DNA of 37,921 bases from an archaeon 13_2_20CM_2_53_6 (GCA_001915065.1 MNDT01000007.1:1-37921); one strand, 5' to 3'. Counted from the first letter of the stretch, positions 25,569 through 34,013 are shown. Notes: generated by a model not told the origin, from the letters alone. Program-made: numbers and translations.

Positions 25569-25801
25569 ATGGTTTGGAGACTTTGAGGGAGGAGGAGGTT
25601 TTGCAGCTCGAGGAGGAGTTGTTGAGGAGGCTGGAGGAGCGGTTTACGCCATTGATCCAGCAAGCGGCGGCGGATGCTGCGAAGGTTGTGATGCATCAGC
25701 TGCGGCTTGACTTGATGAGTCATATCAGCCGGCACGAGGATACTATTCGACGGTTGAAGAGGTCCGAGTCGGCGCTGAACCATATTCCCCACACGCGCTA
25801 G
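25565..25801 (+). CDS. small coiled-coil protein
   Basis: A 78-residue, almost wholly helical, acidic/basic protein (EEEVLQLEEELLRRLEERF, then HISRHEDTIRRLKRSESAL). It starts with a GTG overlapping the stop of the preceding tiny gene. A coiled-coil dimerisation role is likely. With its partner it forms a two-gene cassette downstream of cdc6-DUF99. The family is not recognised. Confidence 0.55.
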   Translation: MNGLETLREEEVLQLEEELLRRLEERFTPLIQQAAADAAKVVMHQLRLDLMSHISRHEDTIRRLKRSESALNHIPHTR

Positions 25802-25950
25802 CCGCGCTGGTATAGTTCTGGTGGGGAGGGTGTTCGTGGGCAGTGGAGCCGTTGTCGGGTGAGACGTGGGTGGGCGGTTGTAGGGTTTCTTGCGTCTGTA
25901 TAGCGTCCGGGCAGGATGTCAGCTTCACGATAGGGGTTGGAACCGGCAAA

Positions 25951-26127
25951 GTGTGGAGCGTCTCTGGAGTTCTGGTATGCCCCCCGGGGGGTCGAGAAAA
26001 GATAACAGAAAAAGAATAGTTAGCAGAAAATGAAAAGATAACGGAAAGAGAAAGATCTTGAAGCTTCAAGGATTCCCCGGATCTGTCGCGCGAGAATCGA
26101 TCGATTTCAAGAATCTTCTATATCTTC
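25951..26127 (-). repeat. dispersed ~180-bp repeat, copy 2
   Basis: Inverted copy of 17206-17405. On the minus strand it reads GAAGATATAGAAGATTC..., TTGAAATCG, CGCGCGACA, then TTTCTGCTAACTATTC, CTGTTATCTTTTCTCG, CCCCCCGGGGGG, and CAGAACTCCAGAGACG. Differences are point changes and short indels. It sits in the 525-bp space between the coiled-coil gene and the minus-strand zinc protein. The flanking 25802-25950 is G-rich with no gene. Confidence 0.65.
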
Positions 26128-26326
26128 AGGTCCTTGCAGGCTTTACAGGGAAGCGTTCTGGTGGGTCGTTCGCCAATCGTTGATCATCTGAGAGGATAAA
26201 CACGCCGGTGCACAGGTTTTCGGTTCCAAGGCGTTTCCCTAGGGATAACAGGCCCACCCCCTTAAATGGTCGGACCCATATTGGCATGAACCCGAATATC
26301 GCTGGGCCTTCCGGACTGGGACCGTG
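26128..26326. other. gene-free stretch after repeat copy 2
   Basis: No coding frame here is credible. It contains a C-rich patch followed by TTAAATGG and a 13-base string TAGGGATAACAGG (26240-26252) of the kind found in large-subunit rRNA, but no surrounding rRNA match. I see no other structure. Confidence 0.4.
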
Positions 26327-27481
26327 TTATCCGTGGCAGCTGCGGCATAGCGGGGTCTTGTTGATGACTCCCTTGACCGTGACGCATCCTGTGCAGAGGT
26401 GTTTCCGGCAGGAGCTGCACAGGCGGGTGTGATCATGGCAGACTACCGCTCCACAGTCTTCACAGACCGCGCTTGTCGCGCTATCACACAAGGAGCATTT
26501 CCGGGTCTCATCCCAGATCATTTTTCCTGTTGCTGCCTGTAGGATTTTTCGGTAGGACCTGTTTCCAGTCTGAAGCTCGACGGTGACTATCGGTATGTGG
26601 AGTAGGCTGACTTCTGGGACGGAGACGTCGTCGGGATGAGCATTCGAGGCTTGCAAAAGAACCTCGGCAACCCGTGCCTTCACAGTTTCTTCGGTAGCGG
26701 TTGCTGGTGCAACGGTGACGCTGTTCTTCATCTCAAGTTCGGGAGGAAGCTGGGGCATGGAGCCGGTCGAGGGCTCGATCTCCAAACATTCAAGGAACAG
26801 CCCGGACCCCGGCAGGTTCTTCAACTGGCCCTCGAACAGGCCGGCGTCACACTCGCGACCATCGACCCCGTCAAAGACTATCACGCCCCTGGCAACCTTC
26901 TTCTTGCTCTGTGCTAGAACAAAATCTGCGAAGTAGTAGGGGCGAAACTCCAGCTTGGGCATGGAGCCAAGCCGAAGGATGCTGCCGTTTTCTAGGCCGT
27001 GAGCAAGAATCTGCGATGCTACCGCCCGCGAGACGGGAAGTGTCCCTGGAACCTTGTCGCGCTCGGGAGGCTTGATCTTCTCGACTCTCTCCTTGAGCTT
27101 TGCAAGGTCCCATAGCTCGACTCCGAATTTTCTGGCCATGAACTCAGCGTCGCCAGTGAAGCCTTTGGGTGATACGTAGATCCCGTCGGGTAGACCAGCG
27201 CTCTTCAATCGGTGAGCGAAGCCTTCGACTTCGCGACCATTTACCTGACGGTCGCCCTCCCAGCATTCAAAGGCCACCTTCTGGGTCTTGTTGCCCTTCT
27301 TCCGGGAGGCTATTATGCCGACAAAGTGCGATTCGGACTCTCCGGCTTGGACGTTCTTTTCGACTTCGAATCCTTCAACCCGACAAACATCACAGACCAT
27401 ATCGACTACAAGATTACTAGAGTCTGGACTGGGCTGGGCGGCCATAGCGATCTGCACGGCCTCAAAAATCGACAAAGCCAA
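26327..27481 (-). CDS. Mrr-like nuclease-fold protein with C-terminal zinc clusters
   Basis: A 384-residue protein. Residues about 20-130 follow the restriction-endonuclease (Mrr_cat) pattern: CRVEGFEVEKNVQ, VAFECWE, DGIYVSPKGFTGDAEFMARKFGVELWD. In the expected D...ExK core, the Asp position reads G/I and ExK reads E72-C-W74, so cleavage is doubtful. A linker region rich in Pro/Thr follows. The C-terminus (C329 to C382) has six CxxC-type pairs with CHDH, resembling a B-box/treble-clef zinc array. It may recognise modified or damaged DNA without cutting. Start is TTG 27481. It is divergent from the gene at 27631. Confidence 0.7.
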   Translation of the reverse strand: MALSIFEAVQIAMAAQPSPDSSNLVVDMVCDVCRVEGFEVEKNVQAGESESHFVGIIASRKKGNKTQKVAFECWEGDRQVNGREVEGFAHRLKSAGLPDGIYVSPKGFTGDAEFMARKFGVELWDLAKLKERVEKIKPPERDKVPGTLPVSRAVASQILAHGLENGSILRLGSMPKLEFRPYYFADFVLAQSKKKVARGVIVFDGVDGRECDAGLFEGQLKNLPGSGLFLECLEIEPSTGSMPQLPPELEMKNSVTVAPATATEETVKARVAEVLLQASNAHPDDVSVPEVSLLHIPIVTVELQTGNRSYRKILQAATGKMIWDETRKCSLCDSATSAVCEDCGAVVCHDHTRLCSSCRKHLCTGCVTVKGVINKTPLCRSCHG

Positions 27482-27602
27482 CGACCGCGAATAAGGCTGG
27501 TGTAACCGGCTGGCTCACACATTGATAGGGCTACGAAGGGGGACCAGATAGGGACCCAAGCAGAAATCGCATCCTTATTGACTGGAGAAAGCAATTAGGA
27601 GC

Positions 27603-27620
27603 GGATACAAAACAGTATCC
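27603..27620. promoter_or_regulatory. inverted repeat upstream of the helical protein gene
   Basis: GGATAC-AAAACA-GTATCC is a perfect 6-bp-arm repeat 10 bases before the TTG at 27631, in the divergent intergenic region. It could be an operator for either gene. Confidence 0.35.
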
Positions 27621-27630
27621 ATCGGGACCC

Positions 27631-28110
27631 TTGACTCAAACCGAGACTTGGCAAGAAGGAACGCGAAAGTCCATCAGAGAAATTATGAAAGATCCGATAG
27701 TATCGAGACTGCTAACTCGCAGCACCCTCACTCGCGCCCAGTTCGAAACACTCCTAATCGACCAGTTGGGACACGATCTGGCGAACAAAAGACTGACACG
27801 GAACGAAATGGCACGGATTATGCGAAACCAGAGGGGAATCAGCCGAGGAGCACTCAACAGGACTCTAAGACAAGCGAGAGGAAACATCTCGGAGGCTATT
27901 CACACTATTCTTCTCCTCGGATACGGAGGATTATTTGAGAGTCCCAGCTTGGCCCCGTTCGTCGAGGCCTCTGAACAGCTGAAGAGCCAGACAGCTCAGT
28001 TGCGAGAGTCCGTAGGACAGGAGGGTTTCTACCGCGCGAGTGTCGAGGGACTACTGAGCAACCTTGAAGAAGCGTTCGAGGCACTATATGGCAAGACTCG
28101 TGATACGTGA
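27631..28110 (+). CDS. helical protein with HTH-like segment, function unknown
   Basis: A 159-residue soluble protein, mostly helical. The middle (LTRNEMARIMRNQRGISRGALNRTLRQARGNISEAIHTILLLGYGG) has the length and polarity of a helix-turn-helix with a following helix. The C-terminal part is amphipathic (EASEQLKSQTAQLRESV, then a last helix). Start is TTG 27631. Its stop codon lies inside the first palindrome (GTGACGTCAC) of the array that precedes the winged-helix gene at 28383. A role in regulating or marking this locus is inferred from position only. Confidence 0.55.
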   Translation: MTQTETWQEGTRKSIREIMKDPIVSRLLTRSTLTRAQFETLLIDQLGHDLANKRLTRNEMARIMRNQRGISRGALNRTLRQARGNISEAIHTILLLGYGGLFESPSLAPFVEASEQLKSQTAQLRESVGQEGFYRASVEGLLSNLEEAFEALYGKTRDT

Positions 28111-28361
28111 CGTCACACATGCTGACTCGGATATCACATCGCGTCGCGTCACAAGGGGTGACATAAGGTAGGACGTGTCTTGGTAGGGGTGCGATTAACC
28201 ATGGAACCTGACATCACCGGCTTGACATCAAGCCGCAACAGAGCTGTCACGAACGAATCACGAGTGATGCTCAGCGTCACGCTCTGGACCCTTCATGTCA
28301 GTTAGTCTTAAATGCGGAACTCCCTACACGTGATATCACGACACCAGCAGCGTGATATCAC
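28107..28361. promoter_or_regulatory. array of GTGA..TCAC palindromes
   Basis: This gap carries many copies or half-copies of one motif. GTGACGTCAC (28107-28116) is perfect. GTCAC-AAGGG-GTGAC spans 28148-28162. TGACATCAC is at 28209-28217. CGGCTTGACATCAAGCCG (28218-28235) has 8-bp arms. ATCAC-GA-GTGAT lies at 28257-28268. CGTGATATCACG (28329-28340) and GTGATATCAC (28352-28361) are perfect, with centres 22 bp apart (two helical turns). A TATA-like TCTTAAATGC (28307-28316) places the last pair at or just past the transcription start of the winged-helix gene, a repressing position. Confidence 0.65.
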
Positions 28362-28382
28362 ACATTGTTTGGATTTCTAACG

Positions 28383-29045
28383 ATGGGCAAGAAGCGGAGG
28401 GAGGAAGGTGATGCAGAAAATCGCGATGTTGCGCAGCTGTTCTTTGATTCGTTCTCGAAACGAGTCGGAGCAGTCGAGGATGGCTTGCGGAACGTGGCAT
28501 CAGGGTTTGAGAGGTTGAAACTGTCGGTTGAAAGAGGGCAGATCTCGGACCTCGTACTTCTGGAGCGACTTCAGAAGGCTGAACAGCTCATCAAAGCGTC
28601 TCTCGAGTCGATAAAAGTGGCTGTCGAAAGGAATTACGCGGTTGGAGGAGTCGCAGCTACAGGAGATGCGGAAAGGCGCAGTTTCTCGACGGAAAACCCG
28701 GTCGAGACGACTGCCCAGAGTGACGCGGTTATCGCTTCGCGAATTTTGTCTCCTACTGGAGAGATCGGGTCCCTACCATCCATTACGACACCTACCGAAC
28801 TGCAGGTTCTGACCCTCCTCGCAAATGAGGGGCCAAAGTCAGCTCCAGAGATCGGTCGCGCGGTGGCCCGGTCCAGGGAACACACTGCTCGCCTGATGAA
28901 GAAGCTGTACGAGGAAGGCTACATCCGGAGGGACCAAACTAGGATTCCCTTCAGATACTCTCTAGTCGACAAGGTCAAAGGCAGTTTCAAGAAGCCCGAG
29001 GTCAGGGACGAAGGGAAAGAACAGATTTCGATTCCTCAGACTTGA
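28383..29045 (+). CDS. coiled-coil plus winged-helix DNA-binding protein
   Basis: About 220 residues. The N-terminal half is a long helix/coiled coil (DVAQLFFDSFSKRVGAVEDG ... ERLQKAEQLIKASLESIKVAVE), followed by a polar linker. A MarR/ArsR-like winged helix lies at about residues 135-200 (TPTELQVLTLLANEGPKSAPEIGRAV, SREHTARLMKKLYEEGYIRRD). ATG 28383 is chosen; an in-frame TTG at 28365 would add six residues. It is preceded by the palindrome array, which it may bind. Its 3' end overlaps the convergent winged-helix gene by 44 bases. Confidence 0.75.
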   Translation: MGKKRREEGDAENRDVAQLFFDSFSKRVGAVEDGLRNVASGFERLKLSVERGQISDLVLLERLQKAEQLIKASLESIKVAVERNYAVGGVAATGDAERRSFSTENPVETTAQSDAVIASRILSPTGEIGSLPSITTPTELQVLTLLANEGPKSAPEIGRAVARSREHTARLMKKLYEEGYIRRDQTRIPFRYSLVDKVKGSFKKPEVRDEGKEQISIPQT

Positions 29046-29448
29046 CCCTGTAACTGACTGTACGACCGAGTTCCATCCTGTCAAGTATTCCCCTATCGGC
29101 GAGCCTTCCAAGGTAGGTGGAGACGGTGCTGAGCGGGATCTTCTCAGAGAATGATGTCTCGAATGTTTTCTTGGCATCTGAGGCTCTGAAGCTTCGGTCT
29201 CTGAGTCGGGAGATTATTGTGCTCGCGAGTCTGTCGAACTTGTGAGGGGATACGCTCAGCGCGGAAGCTGTCGCTCGGGGAGTACCTGCCATGACCTCTA
29301 CGAGGTCTAGAAGCTTCCCGACCTTCTCCCGGGTGATCTGGCCATCGATGGTGATAGCATGCCTCACCCCCTCGTCGTCGTAGAATTCGAGTTTGAATCG
29401 ACGGGGCTTCGCGGTGCGATCCTCCAGAGCAGGGGGTTCACAATTCAC
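29002..29448 (-). CDS. winged-helix protein beside the ORB site
   Basis: A 148-residue protein. The N-terminal part (RRFKLEFYDDEGVRHAITIDGQITREKVGKLLDLVEVM) is a beta-rich module with a helix. The C-terminal part is a winged helix (KIPLSTVSTYLGRLADRGILDRMELGRTVSYRV). Start is GTG 29448. It is convergent with, and overlaps by 44 bases, the winged-helix gene at 28383. Its promoter side faces the ORB element at 29525-29555. A role in origin or chromatin control is a guess from place. Confidence 0.7.
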   Translation of the reverse strand: MNCEPPALEDRTAKPRRFKLEFYDDEGVRHAITIDGQITREKVGKLLDLVEVMAGTPRATASALSVSPHKFDRLASTIISRLRDRSFRASDAKKTFETSFSEKIPLSTVSTYLGRLADRGILDRMELGRTVSYRVKSEESKSVLSLRP

Positions 29449-29524
29449 ATTTCACGTGTAGAAAAGAGCTTCCCTTCTGGATGGAATGGCTTGTGGTGAA
29501 CAGAGTAGGGACGCTACGGATGGG

Positions 29525-29555
29525 TTTCCAGTTGTTCCAGTGGAAACAGAGGGGT
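29525..29555 (+). other. ORB element with G-string (possible second origin site)
   Basis: TTCCAGTGGAAACAGAGGGG (from 29535) is very close to the known archaeal origin recognition box: a TTCCAGTGGAAAC dyad followed by a G-run on one side. Just upstream GTTTCCAG (29524-29531) lies in the opposite orientation, so two sites are head to head. It falls in the 151-bp gap between the winged-helix gene start and the end of the large membrane protein gene, 6.1 kb from cdc6. Confidence 0.65.
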
Positions 29556-29599
29556 TCCCGGGCTTGTTCACCAGTAGTGAAACCGGATTTTGGAGATTT

Positions 29600-32179
29600 C
29601 TAAGAGGACGGAGGACTGGCCGCTCCGGCTCCCGAATCAGGAGGCTTGGAAAGGGTTGCTGCAGAGGAAGGGGGAGGCGACGATCGGGCGAGCAGCTCTT
29701 TTTCCCTTTGTCTCTGACCCCGTCGACGGATCAGTCTGTATGTCTCGACGATCGGCGTCAGGAGCAGCGGGACTAGGAGGAGGTACGAGTAGGGCTGGAA
29801 GTCGCCGAAGGTCCGGGTGAACTGTATCCATGGGCCGCTGAGGGAGTCGATCTGCGCTGGGTCCGTGTTGATCGTGTAGGATATCGTGGTGCCATTGGGA
29901 GCTGCCCAGTCGAAGCTGACTGTTGAGGGCGACATAGCGTAGATTCCGCTACTTTCCGTGGTTACGGTATAGCTCATCGGGGGCAGACGAGTTCCGGGGG
30001 GGACTATAGGGGACTGGACGGTCTGGGTGCCAGAGGGCGAGATCTGTAGAGTTTGCAAATACGGCGGTGATGCCTCAATGTCTGATCCGGTCAGGTTGCT
30101 GACCGTCACGTTGTCCAGGTTTTGGATTGTAACAACAACGACGTGGACTGTCCCGACTGGTCCCGTCGTGGGAGTAATCGTCTTCTGGATTACTATGTCA
30201 GGAGCAAACGGATAGTCGAAAGCGGCAGTGAAATCGGATTGCGGACTCGTGACGTTGAGGTAGTAGGTCGAATTGTAGAAGTATGTCTGAGGAGGGTTTT
30301 GTGGGCTGTAGAGGATTGTCCCGGGCTGGAAACTGATGCCGATGAGCGAAACGTTGGCCACCGGGTCCGCGACAATATTGTTCTGAAAGCCGAGGAGAGA
30401 CTTCAAGCTGAGTTGGTGAGTGCCTCCCTTGTAGTATTCACGCGGATATTGGATGTGCATGTAGAAGCTTAGAGAATTGATCGTTGCTCCCTTAATCTGA
30501 AGCGGCACCAATCCTATGGCAGCGAAATATTTCATGTTCTGGATGCTTGCAGGGTTGATGAGTGATGAGAAACTCTGGCTAGGGAGCAGACTTAGAAGTC
30601 TTATGAGCGCATCATTGTTGGAGAGTTCCGGGTTTGGCGCGTAGATGTTGGCGCTGCCCCCTTGCCCCATGGGCAGTGAGAATACTGTCGTGAATGGGAC
30701 GCCAAGTGCTTGGGAGAACTGGGCCTCGACGGCTCTCGACTGTGAGGCCGTGACTTTTGCGCTTTGATTGTAGTATGTTATGAGTGCCGGCTGGGATATG
30801 ATCTGCAGGAACTGGCCCTGTCCGTTTCCGAAAGCCTGTGAATCGTTATTGTTGACAATGAACGCCGCTACCATTGCACCTGCATAGTTGCTGTCGATGG
30901 TCAGTCCTTGGCTTGATAGGTCGAGGTTTGTCATCTCGAGAGTCGCGTTAGGTGCGCCCAGCATGTCTAGGCCGATACCCAGGCGTTGGTCGTAGGGCCC
31001 TGGTGTCGGAGCTTGAATCATGGGATGTGAGGTGGTCAGGTTTGGGATCGCGAAGAACGGTAGAAGTGTGAGTAGGAGTAATGCGGTCTTCAATGTAGGT
31101 CTGTCAGATATTTTCTGGTTGGCCGTCAGGGTTGGTTTTCTTCGAATCCCGACAAAGACGTACTTTACTAGGTCAATGCCCGCTTGCCAACTCAGACAGG
31201 CTGCTCGTCCGGAGATTGTGACTATTGCAAAGATGAGACCCGCGTTCCTGGTGAGTGTCAGAGCCATGCTCTGGATGAACTCTGGGTCGGTAGGCGAGGC
31301 GGCTTGGAGGAAGAGAGGGAGAAGGTCGCTGGCGACTGGGCCAGTCGCGGCACTGACGAGTGAGAAGCCTGCGGGTGGCGGGGGGATTCCGGAGAGACTG
31401 CCTGATGTGAGACCTTGGAAGATGCTGAGGGCTGCGAGCCCCATCGCGCCTAGGGTGGAGAGGAAGACTGCGAGACCGACCATGAATCCGCGTCCGACCT
31501 TTCCGCCCGCGATGATTCCTCCTAGAAGGCCGGCTGTGACCCAGAGCTGGAAGACTGGTGGATAGGTGAGTGGGTTGGTGAAGATGAGGTAGACGGCGAC
31601 CATGAGAGTGTTGAAATGGACTCCGAGGACTGGTGAGAGCCAGTCACTGACGCTTCTAAGCCCGGCTGGTAGTTGGGTGTAGCCGATGTATAGGACGAGT
31701 AGGTATGCCGCCGCCCAACCGATGTAGCGCCCGAGGAATAGTCCTTCGCTCGGGTGCGGTAGAAGATAGACCGTTCTAGGATCATCGGGCCTACGTTTTA
31801 CCATAACGCTGCCGATACGCATGTACAGAAGGATGTAGAGGATCCCGGGGATTACGCCTGCTACGACGAAGCCAAGAATCGCAGCAGACAGGCTGGACCC
31901 TCTGGCTTTCTCGAACTCTCTCGACGCGATTCTCTCTCTAATTCGAGACCCCTTTCCAGCTGCTATGACGCAGCCGATTGCTAGTACTAGGAGGGCGATT
32001 GGAAATGGTTGATACGCGAGGAGGCCTGGGACCCACGTCGGAAGCGTGGCGATGATCACGGTGCTGACTAGGATTCCAAGGGCACGCGTAAATGAACTAC
32101 AGACGAGAGCGATTGTGGCTGCTCGCCTGATCTCCTTCGGCGCATCTTTCAACGCCTGAAACGGTGGAGCCTCGGCCAC
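29600..32179 (-). CDS. large multispanning membrane protein with extracytoplasmic domain
   Basis: An 859-residue protein of unknown function. The first about 370 residues contain roughly nine or ten hydrophobic helices, some preceded by basic loops (RRAATIALV, KGSRIRERI, GIRRKP). The next about 430 residues are polar, rich in Asn/Ser/Thr and strand-like, with ten N-x-S/T sequons, so they are probably outside the cell and glycosylated. They include repeat-like IQNLDNVTVSNLTG (a CARDB/NEW3-like strand pattern). A final transmembrane helix (YSYLLLVPLLLTPIVETYRLI) is followed by a basic, Ser/Pro-rich cytoplasmic tail. Start is GTG 32179. It ends near the ORB site. No known family could be named. 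Confidence 0.75.
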   Translation of the reverse strand: MAEAPPFQALKDAPKEIRRAATIALVCSSFTRALGILVSTVIIATLPTWVPGLLAYQPFPIALLVLAIGCVIAAGKGSRIRERIASREFEKARGSSLSAAILGFVVAGVIPGILYILLYMRIGSVMVKRRPDDPRTVYLLPHPSEGLFLGRYIGWAAAYLLVLYIGYTQLPAGLRSVSDWLSPVLGVHFNTLMVAVYLIFTNPLTYPPVFQLWVTAGLLGGIIAGGKVGRGFMVGLAVFLSTLGAMGLAALSIFQGLTSGSLSGIPPPPAGFSLVSAATGPVASDLLPLFLQAASPTDPEFIQSMALTLTRNAGLIFAIVTISGRAACLSWQAGIDLVKYVFVGIRRKPTLTANQKISDRPTLKTALLLLTLLPFFAIPNLTTSHPMIQAPTPGPYDQRLGIGLDMLGAPNATLEMTNLDLSSQGLTIDSNYAGAMVAAFIVNNNDSQAFGNGQGQFLQIISQPALITYYNQSAKVTASQSRAVEAQFSQALGVPFTTVFSLPMGQGGSANIYAPNPELSNNDALIRLLSLLPSQSFSSLINPASIQNMKYFAAIGLVPLQIKGATINSLSFYMHIQYPREYYKGGTHQLSLKSLLGFQNNIVADPVANVSLIGISFQPGTILYSPQNPPQTYFYNSTYYLNVTSPQSDFTAAFDYPFAPDIVIQKTITPTTGPVGTVHVVVVTIQNLDNVTVSNLTGSDIEASPPYLQTLQISPSGTQTVQSPIVPPGTRLPPMSYTVTTESSGIYAMSPSTVSFDWAAPNGTTISYTINTDPAQIDSLSGPWIQFTRTFGDFQPYSYLLLVPLLLTPIVETYRLIRRRGQRQREKELLARSSPPPSSAATLSKPPDSGAGAASPPSS

Positions 32180-32316
32180 GCGTCTGTCCTCTCAGAGAGT
32201 GCGGTCTCGGGACGGGCGAAGAAAGGGATTCTGATACCCGAGTTGCCAGGTCAGCCGTTCGCGATAGGCAAGTCAAAATACGGGTCGTGTAACGGGCTAC
32301 GTTTGCGATAGGGCTA

Positions 32317-32970
32317 GTGTCGTCCCAGTTCAGTCCCGGAGAATTCGGCTCGATAATCATCGCCTGGATCGTACTCTCGTTTGGGATTACCTACTCTAGT
32401 TTCGTTGGTCTTTTCAGCGGGACTGGGGGTAGTCTAGACTTTGTTCTCGCAGGCTTTGTTGCGACTGCGACAGGATTCATCATTCACGAGATGGGCCACA
32501 AGTTTGTTGCGATCAGGCGAGGATATGTCGCGCACTTTCGCCTCTGGACATGGGGGCTATTGCTTACTCTGTTCACAGCTGTCGGAACAGGTGGGAGTTT
32601 CTTGTTCGGGGCTCCAGGAGCGGTGTACATTGCTCCTGCCGCTGCGGTTGGCTATGGCTACAGTTGGTCCTATAGGAGTACTGACGAGGAGCACGAGAAC
32701 ATGGTCATCTCCGCGGCCGGACCCGGTATCAACCTCGCCTTCGCACTCGGGTTTCTCGGATTGCTCCTCGTGGTTGGGTTAGGCGCGGGCTTCCTGTCTA
32801 TCGTGGGGTTCTTTGGGTTTGAGCTGAACGTTGGCTTGGGCTCGTTTAACATGCTGCCCGTGCCGCCGCTTGACGGTTCGAAGATTTTCCGGAAGAGCAT
32901 TCCAGTTGCGCTTGGACTAGCACTTCCTCTGTGGGGGCTGTTTCTAACCCTCTTCTTGGGAATATTCTAG
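32317..32970 (+). CDS. site-2-type (M50) membrane metalloprotease
   Basis: A 217-residue integral membrane zinc protease. The H57-E-M-G-H61 motif is inside a hydrophobic helix (TGFIIHEMGHKFVA). A second motif, NMLPVPPLDG with D186, supplies the third metal ligand. The AAGPGINLAFA segment between them is also family-typical. The layout is the minimal six-helix S2P core with no PDZ or CBS domain. Start is GTG 32317. It is divergent from the large membrane protein gene. The substrate is unknown; family members cut membrane-bound regulators. Confidence 0.9.
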   Translation: MSSQFSPGEFGSIIIAWIVLSFGITYSSFVGLFSGTGGSLDFVLAGFVATATGFIIHEMGHKFVAIRRGYVAHFRLWTWGLLLTLFTAVGTGGSFLFGAPGAVYIAPAAAVGYGYSWSYRSTDEEHENMVISAAGPGINLAFALGFLGLLLVVGLGAGFLSIVGFFGFELNVGLGSFNMLPVPPLDGSKIFRKSIPVALGLALPLWGLFLTLFLGIF

Positions 32971-33029
32971 AACCCTCAAGTGAACCTGGACTATTCAAGG
33001 AATTTTTGGGGAGAGTGCTTCCCTAAGAC

Positions 33030-34013
33030 TTGTTGATTGAAGAAGTAGGCCTCGGCGTTCTGTTCGTCTTGGCCTTTGCGAATGGGGCGAATGATGTTGG
33101 GAAGAGCGTTGCGTCCCTCATGCACTTTGACCCTGACGGCAAGACAAGCAGGCGGCCTCTTCTGTGGGGAGGCGTCTTCAGCAGTCTGGGAAGTGTTTCC
33201 GCCGTTCTGATTTCGAGTCGACTGTTCTCGGTGTTTACTCCACAGAGTATTCTCCACTCCCCGTTCGATTCTTCCTTTGTCGTGGCCGTTCTAGTGGCAG
33301 CTACTCTGTGGGTTTTGGCCGCGACTCTCGTTCGACTGCCTGTCTCTACTACTCACGCAATTCTCGGCGCGATCATGTTGCAGGGAATCTTTCTGTTCGG
33401 GCTGTCCAGTCTTGCATGGGACTTTTTGGTGATACGGATCCTGCTGCCGCTGGCTGGCGGTCCATTGGCTGCGCTGATTGGGATCTACCTGTTTGAACGT
33501 CTGACAAAACGTCCACAGGTACCTGGGAAGGAGAAACCGAAGTGGGTAGAACTCGCTCACTGGGGGTCCGCTGCGGCAACCGCGTACGCGAGGGGTGCGA
33601 ATGATGCGCCGAAGATGGCGGTCTTGGGGGGCTTCTTTCTAGTCGCGAACTCTGTCGAGAGTGTTTGGGTTCCATACTCGATAGTGGCGGTAGCTGTTCT
33701 TGTTGGTTCGCTGGTGCTAGGGCGTCGCGTTGCTCAAACTCTCATAGGGCGAGCTTTTCCCCTCGACCATGGTCAGAGGCTGAGAGCGGGGATCGCCACT
33801 GCAGCCTTTGTGTCCGCCGGAGCCTATTTCGGTGCGCCGTTGTCCACGACCCACGTCCACGCTGGCGCGACGGCGGGGGCCAGTGGCCTCAAGGAATCGA
33901 TCCGCTGGGCCTTGCGTGGTATGGTTCTTCCTTGGCTTGTGACTTTACCGGCAGCCGGGCTTCTAGCGATCGGAGTCGCTGTTATTGGACCGAGGCTCCT
34001 CGCCTTATTGTGA
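33030..34013 (+). CDS. inorganic phosphate transporter, PiT family
   Basis: A 327-residue phosphate permease with the two inverted-repeat halves of the PiT family. The signature appears twice: G19-A-N-D-V-G-K-S26 and G189-A-N-D-A-P-K-M196. Each half also has the PVSTTHAILGA / PLSTTHVHAGA motif. About ten transmembrane segments are visible. It imports phosphate coupled to a cation. Start is TTG 33030. Its end overlaps the convergent membrane protein gene by 32 bases. The AbrB-PhoU regulator at 18993 could control it. Confidence 0.93.
   Translation: MLIEEVGLGVLFVLAFANGANDVGKSVASLMHFDPDGKTSRRPLLWGGVFSSLGSVSAVLISSRLFSVFTPQSILHSPFDSSFVVAVLVAATLWVLAATLVRLPVSTTHAILGAIMLQGIFLFGLSSLAWDFLVIRILLPLAGGPLAALIGIYLFERLTKRPQVPGKEKPKWVELAHWGSAAATAYARGANDAPKMAVLGGFFLVANSVESVWVPYSIVAVAVLVGSLVLGRRVAQTLIGRAFPLDHGQRLRAGIATAAFVSAGAYFGAPLSTTHVHAGATAGASGLKESIRWALRGMVLPWLVTLPAAGLLAIGVAVIGPRLLALL

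Noticed and set aside
26240-26252. TAGGGATAACAGG, as in large-subunit rRNA and a homing-endonuclease site
   Set aside because: Only 13 bases match. The flanks do not resemble 23S rRNA and no endonuclease gene is near, so chance is likely.
28107-28361. CRISPR array
   Set aside because: The repeats are short palindromes with irregular spacing and no uniform spacers. No cas gene is present anywhere in the window.
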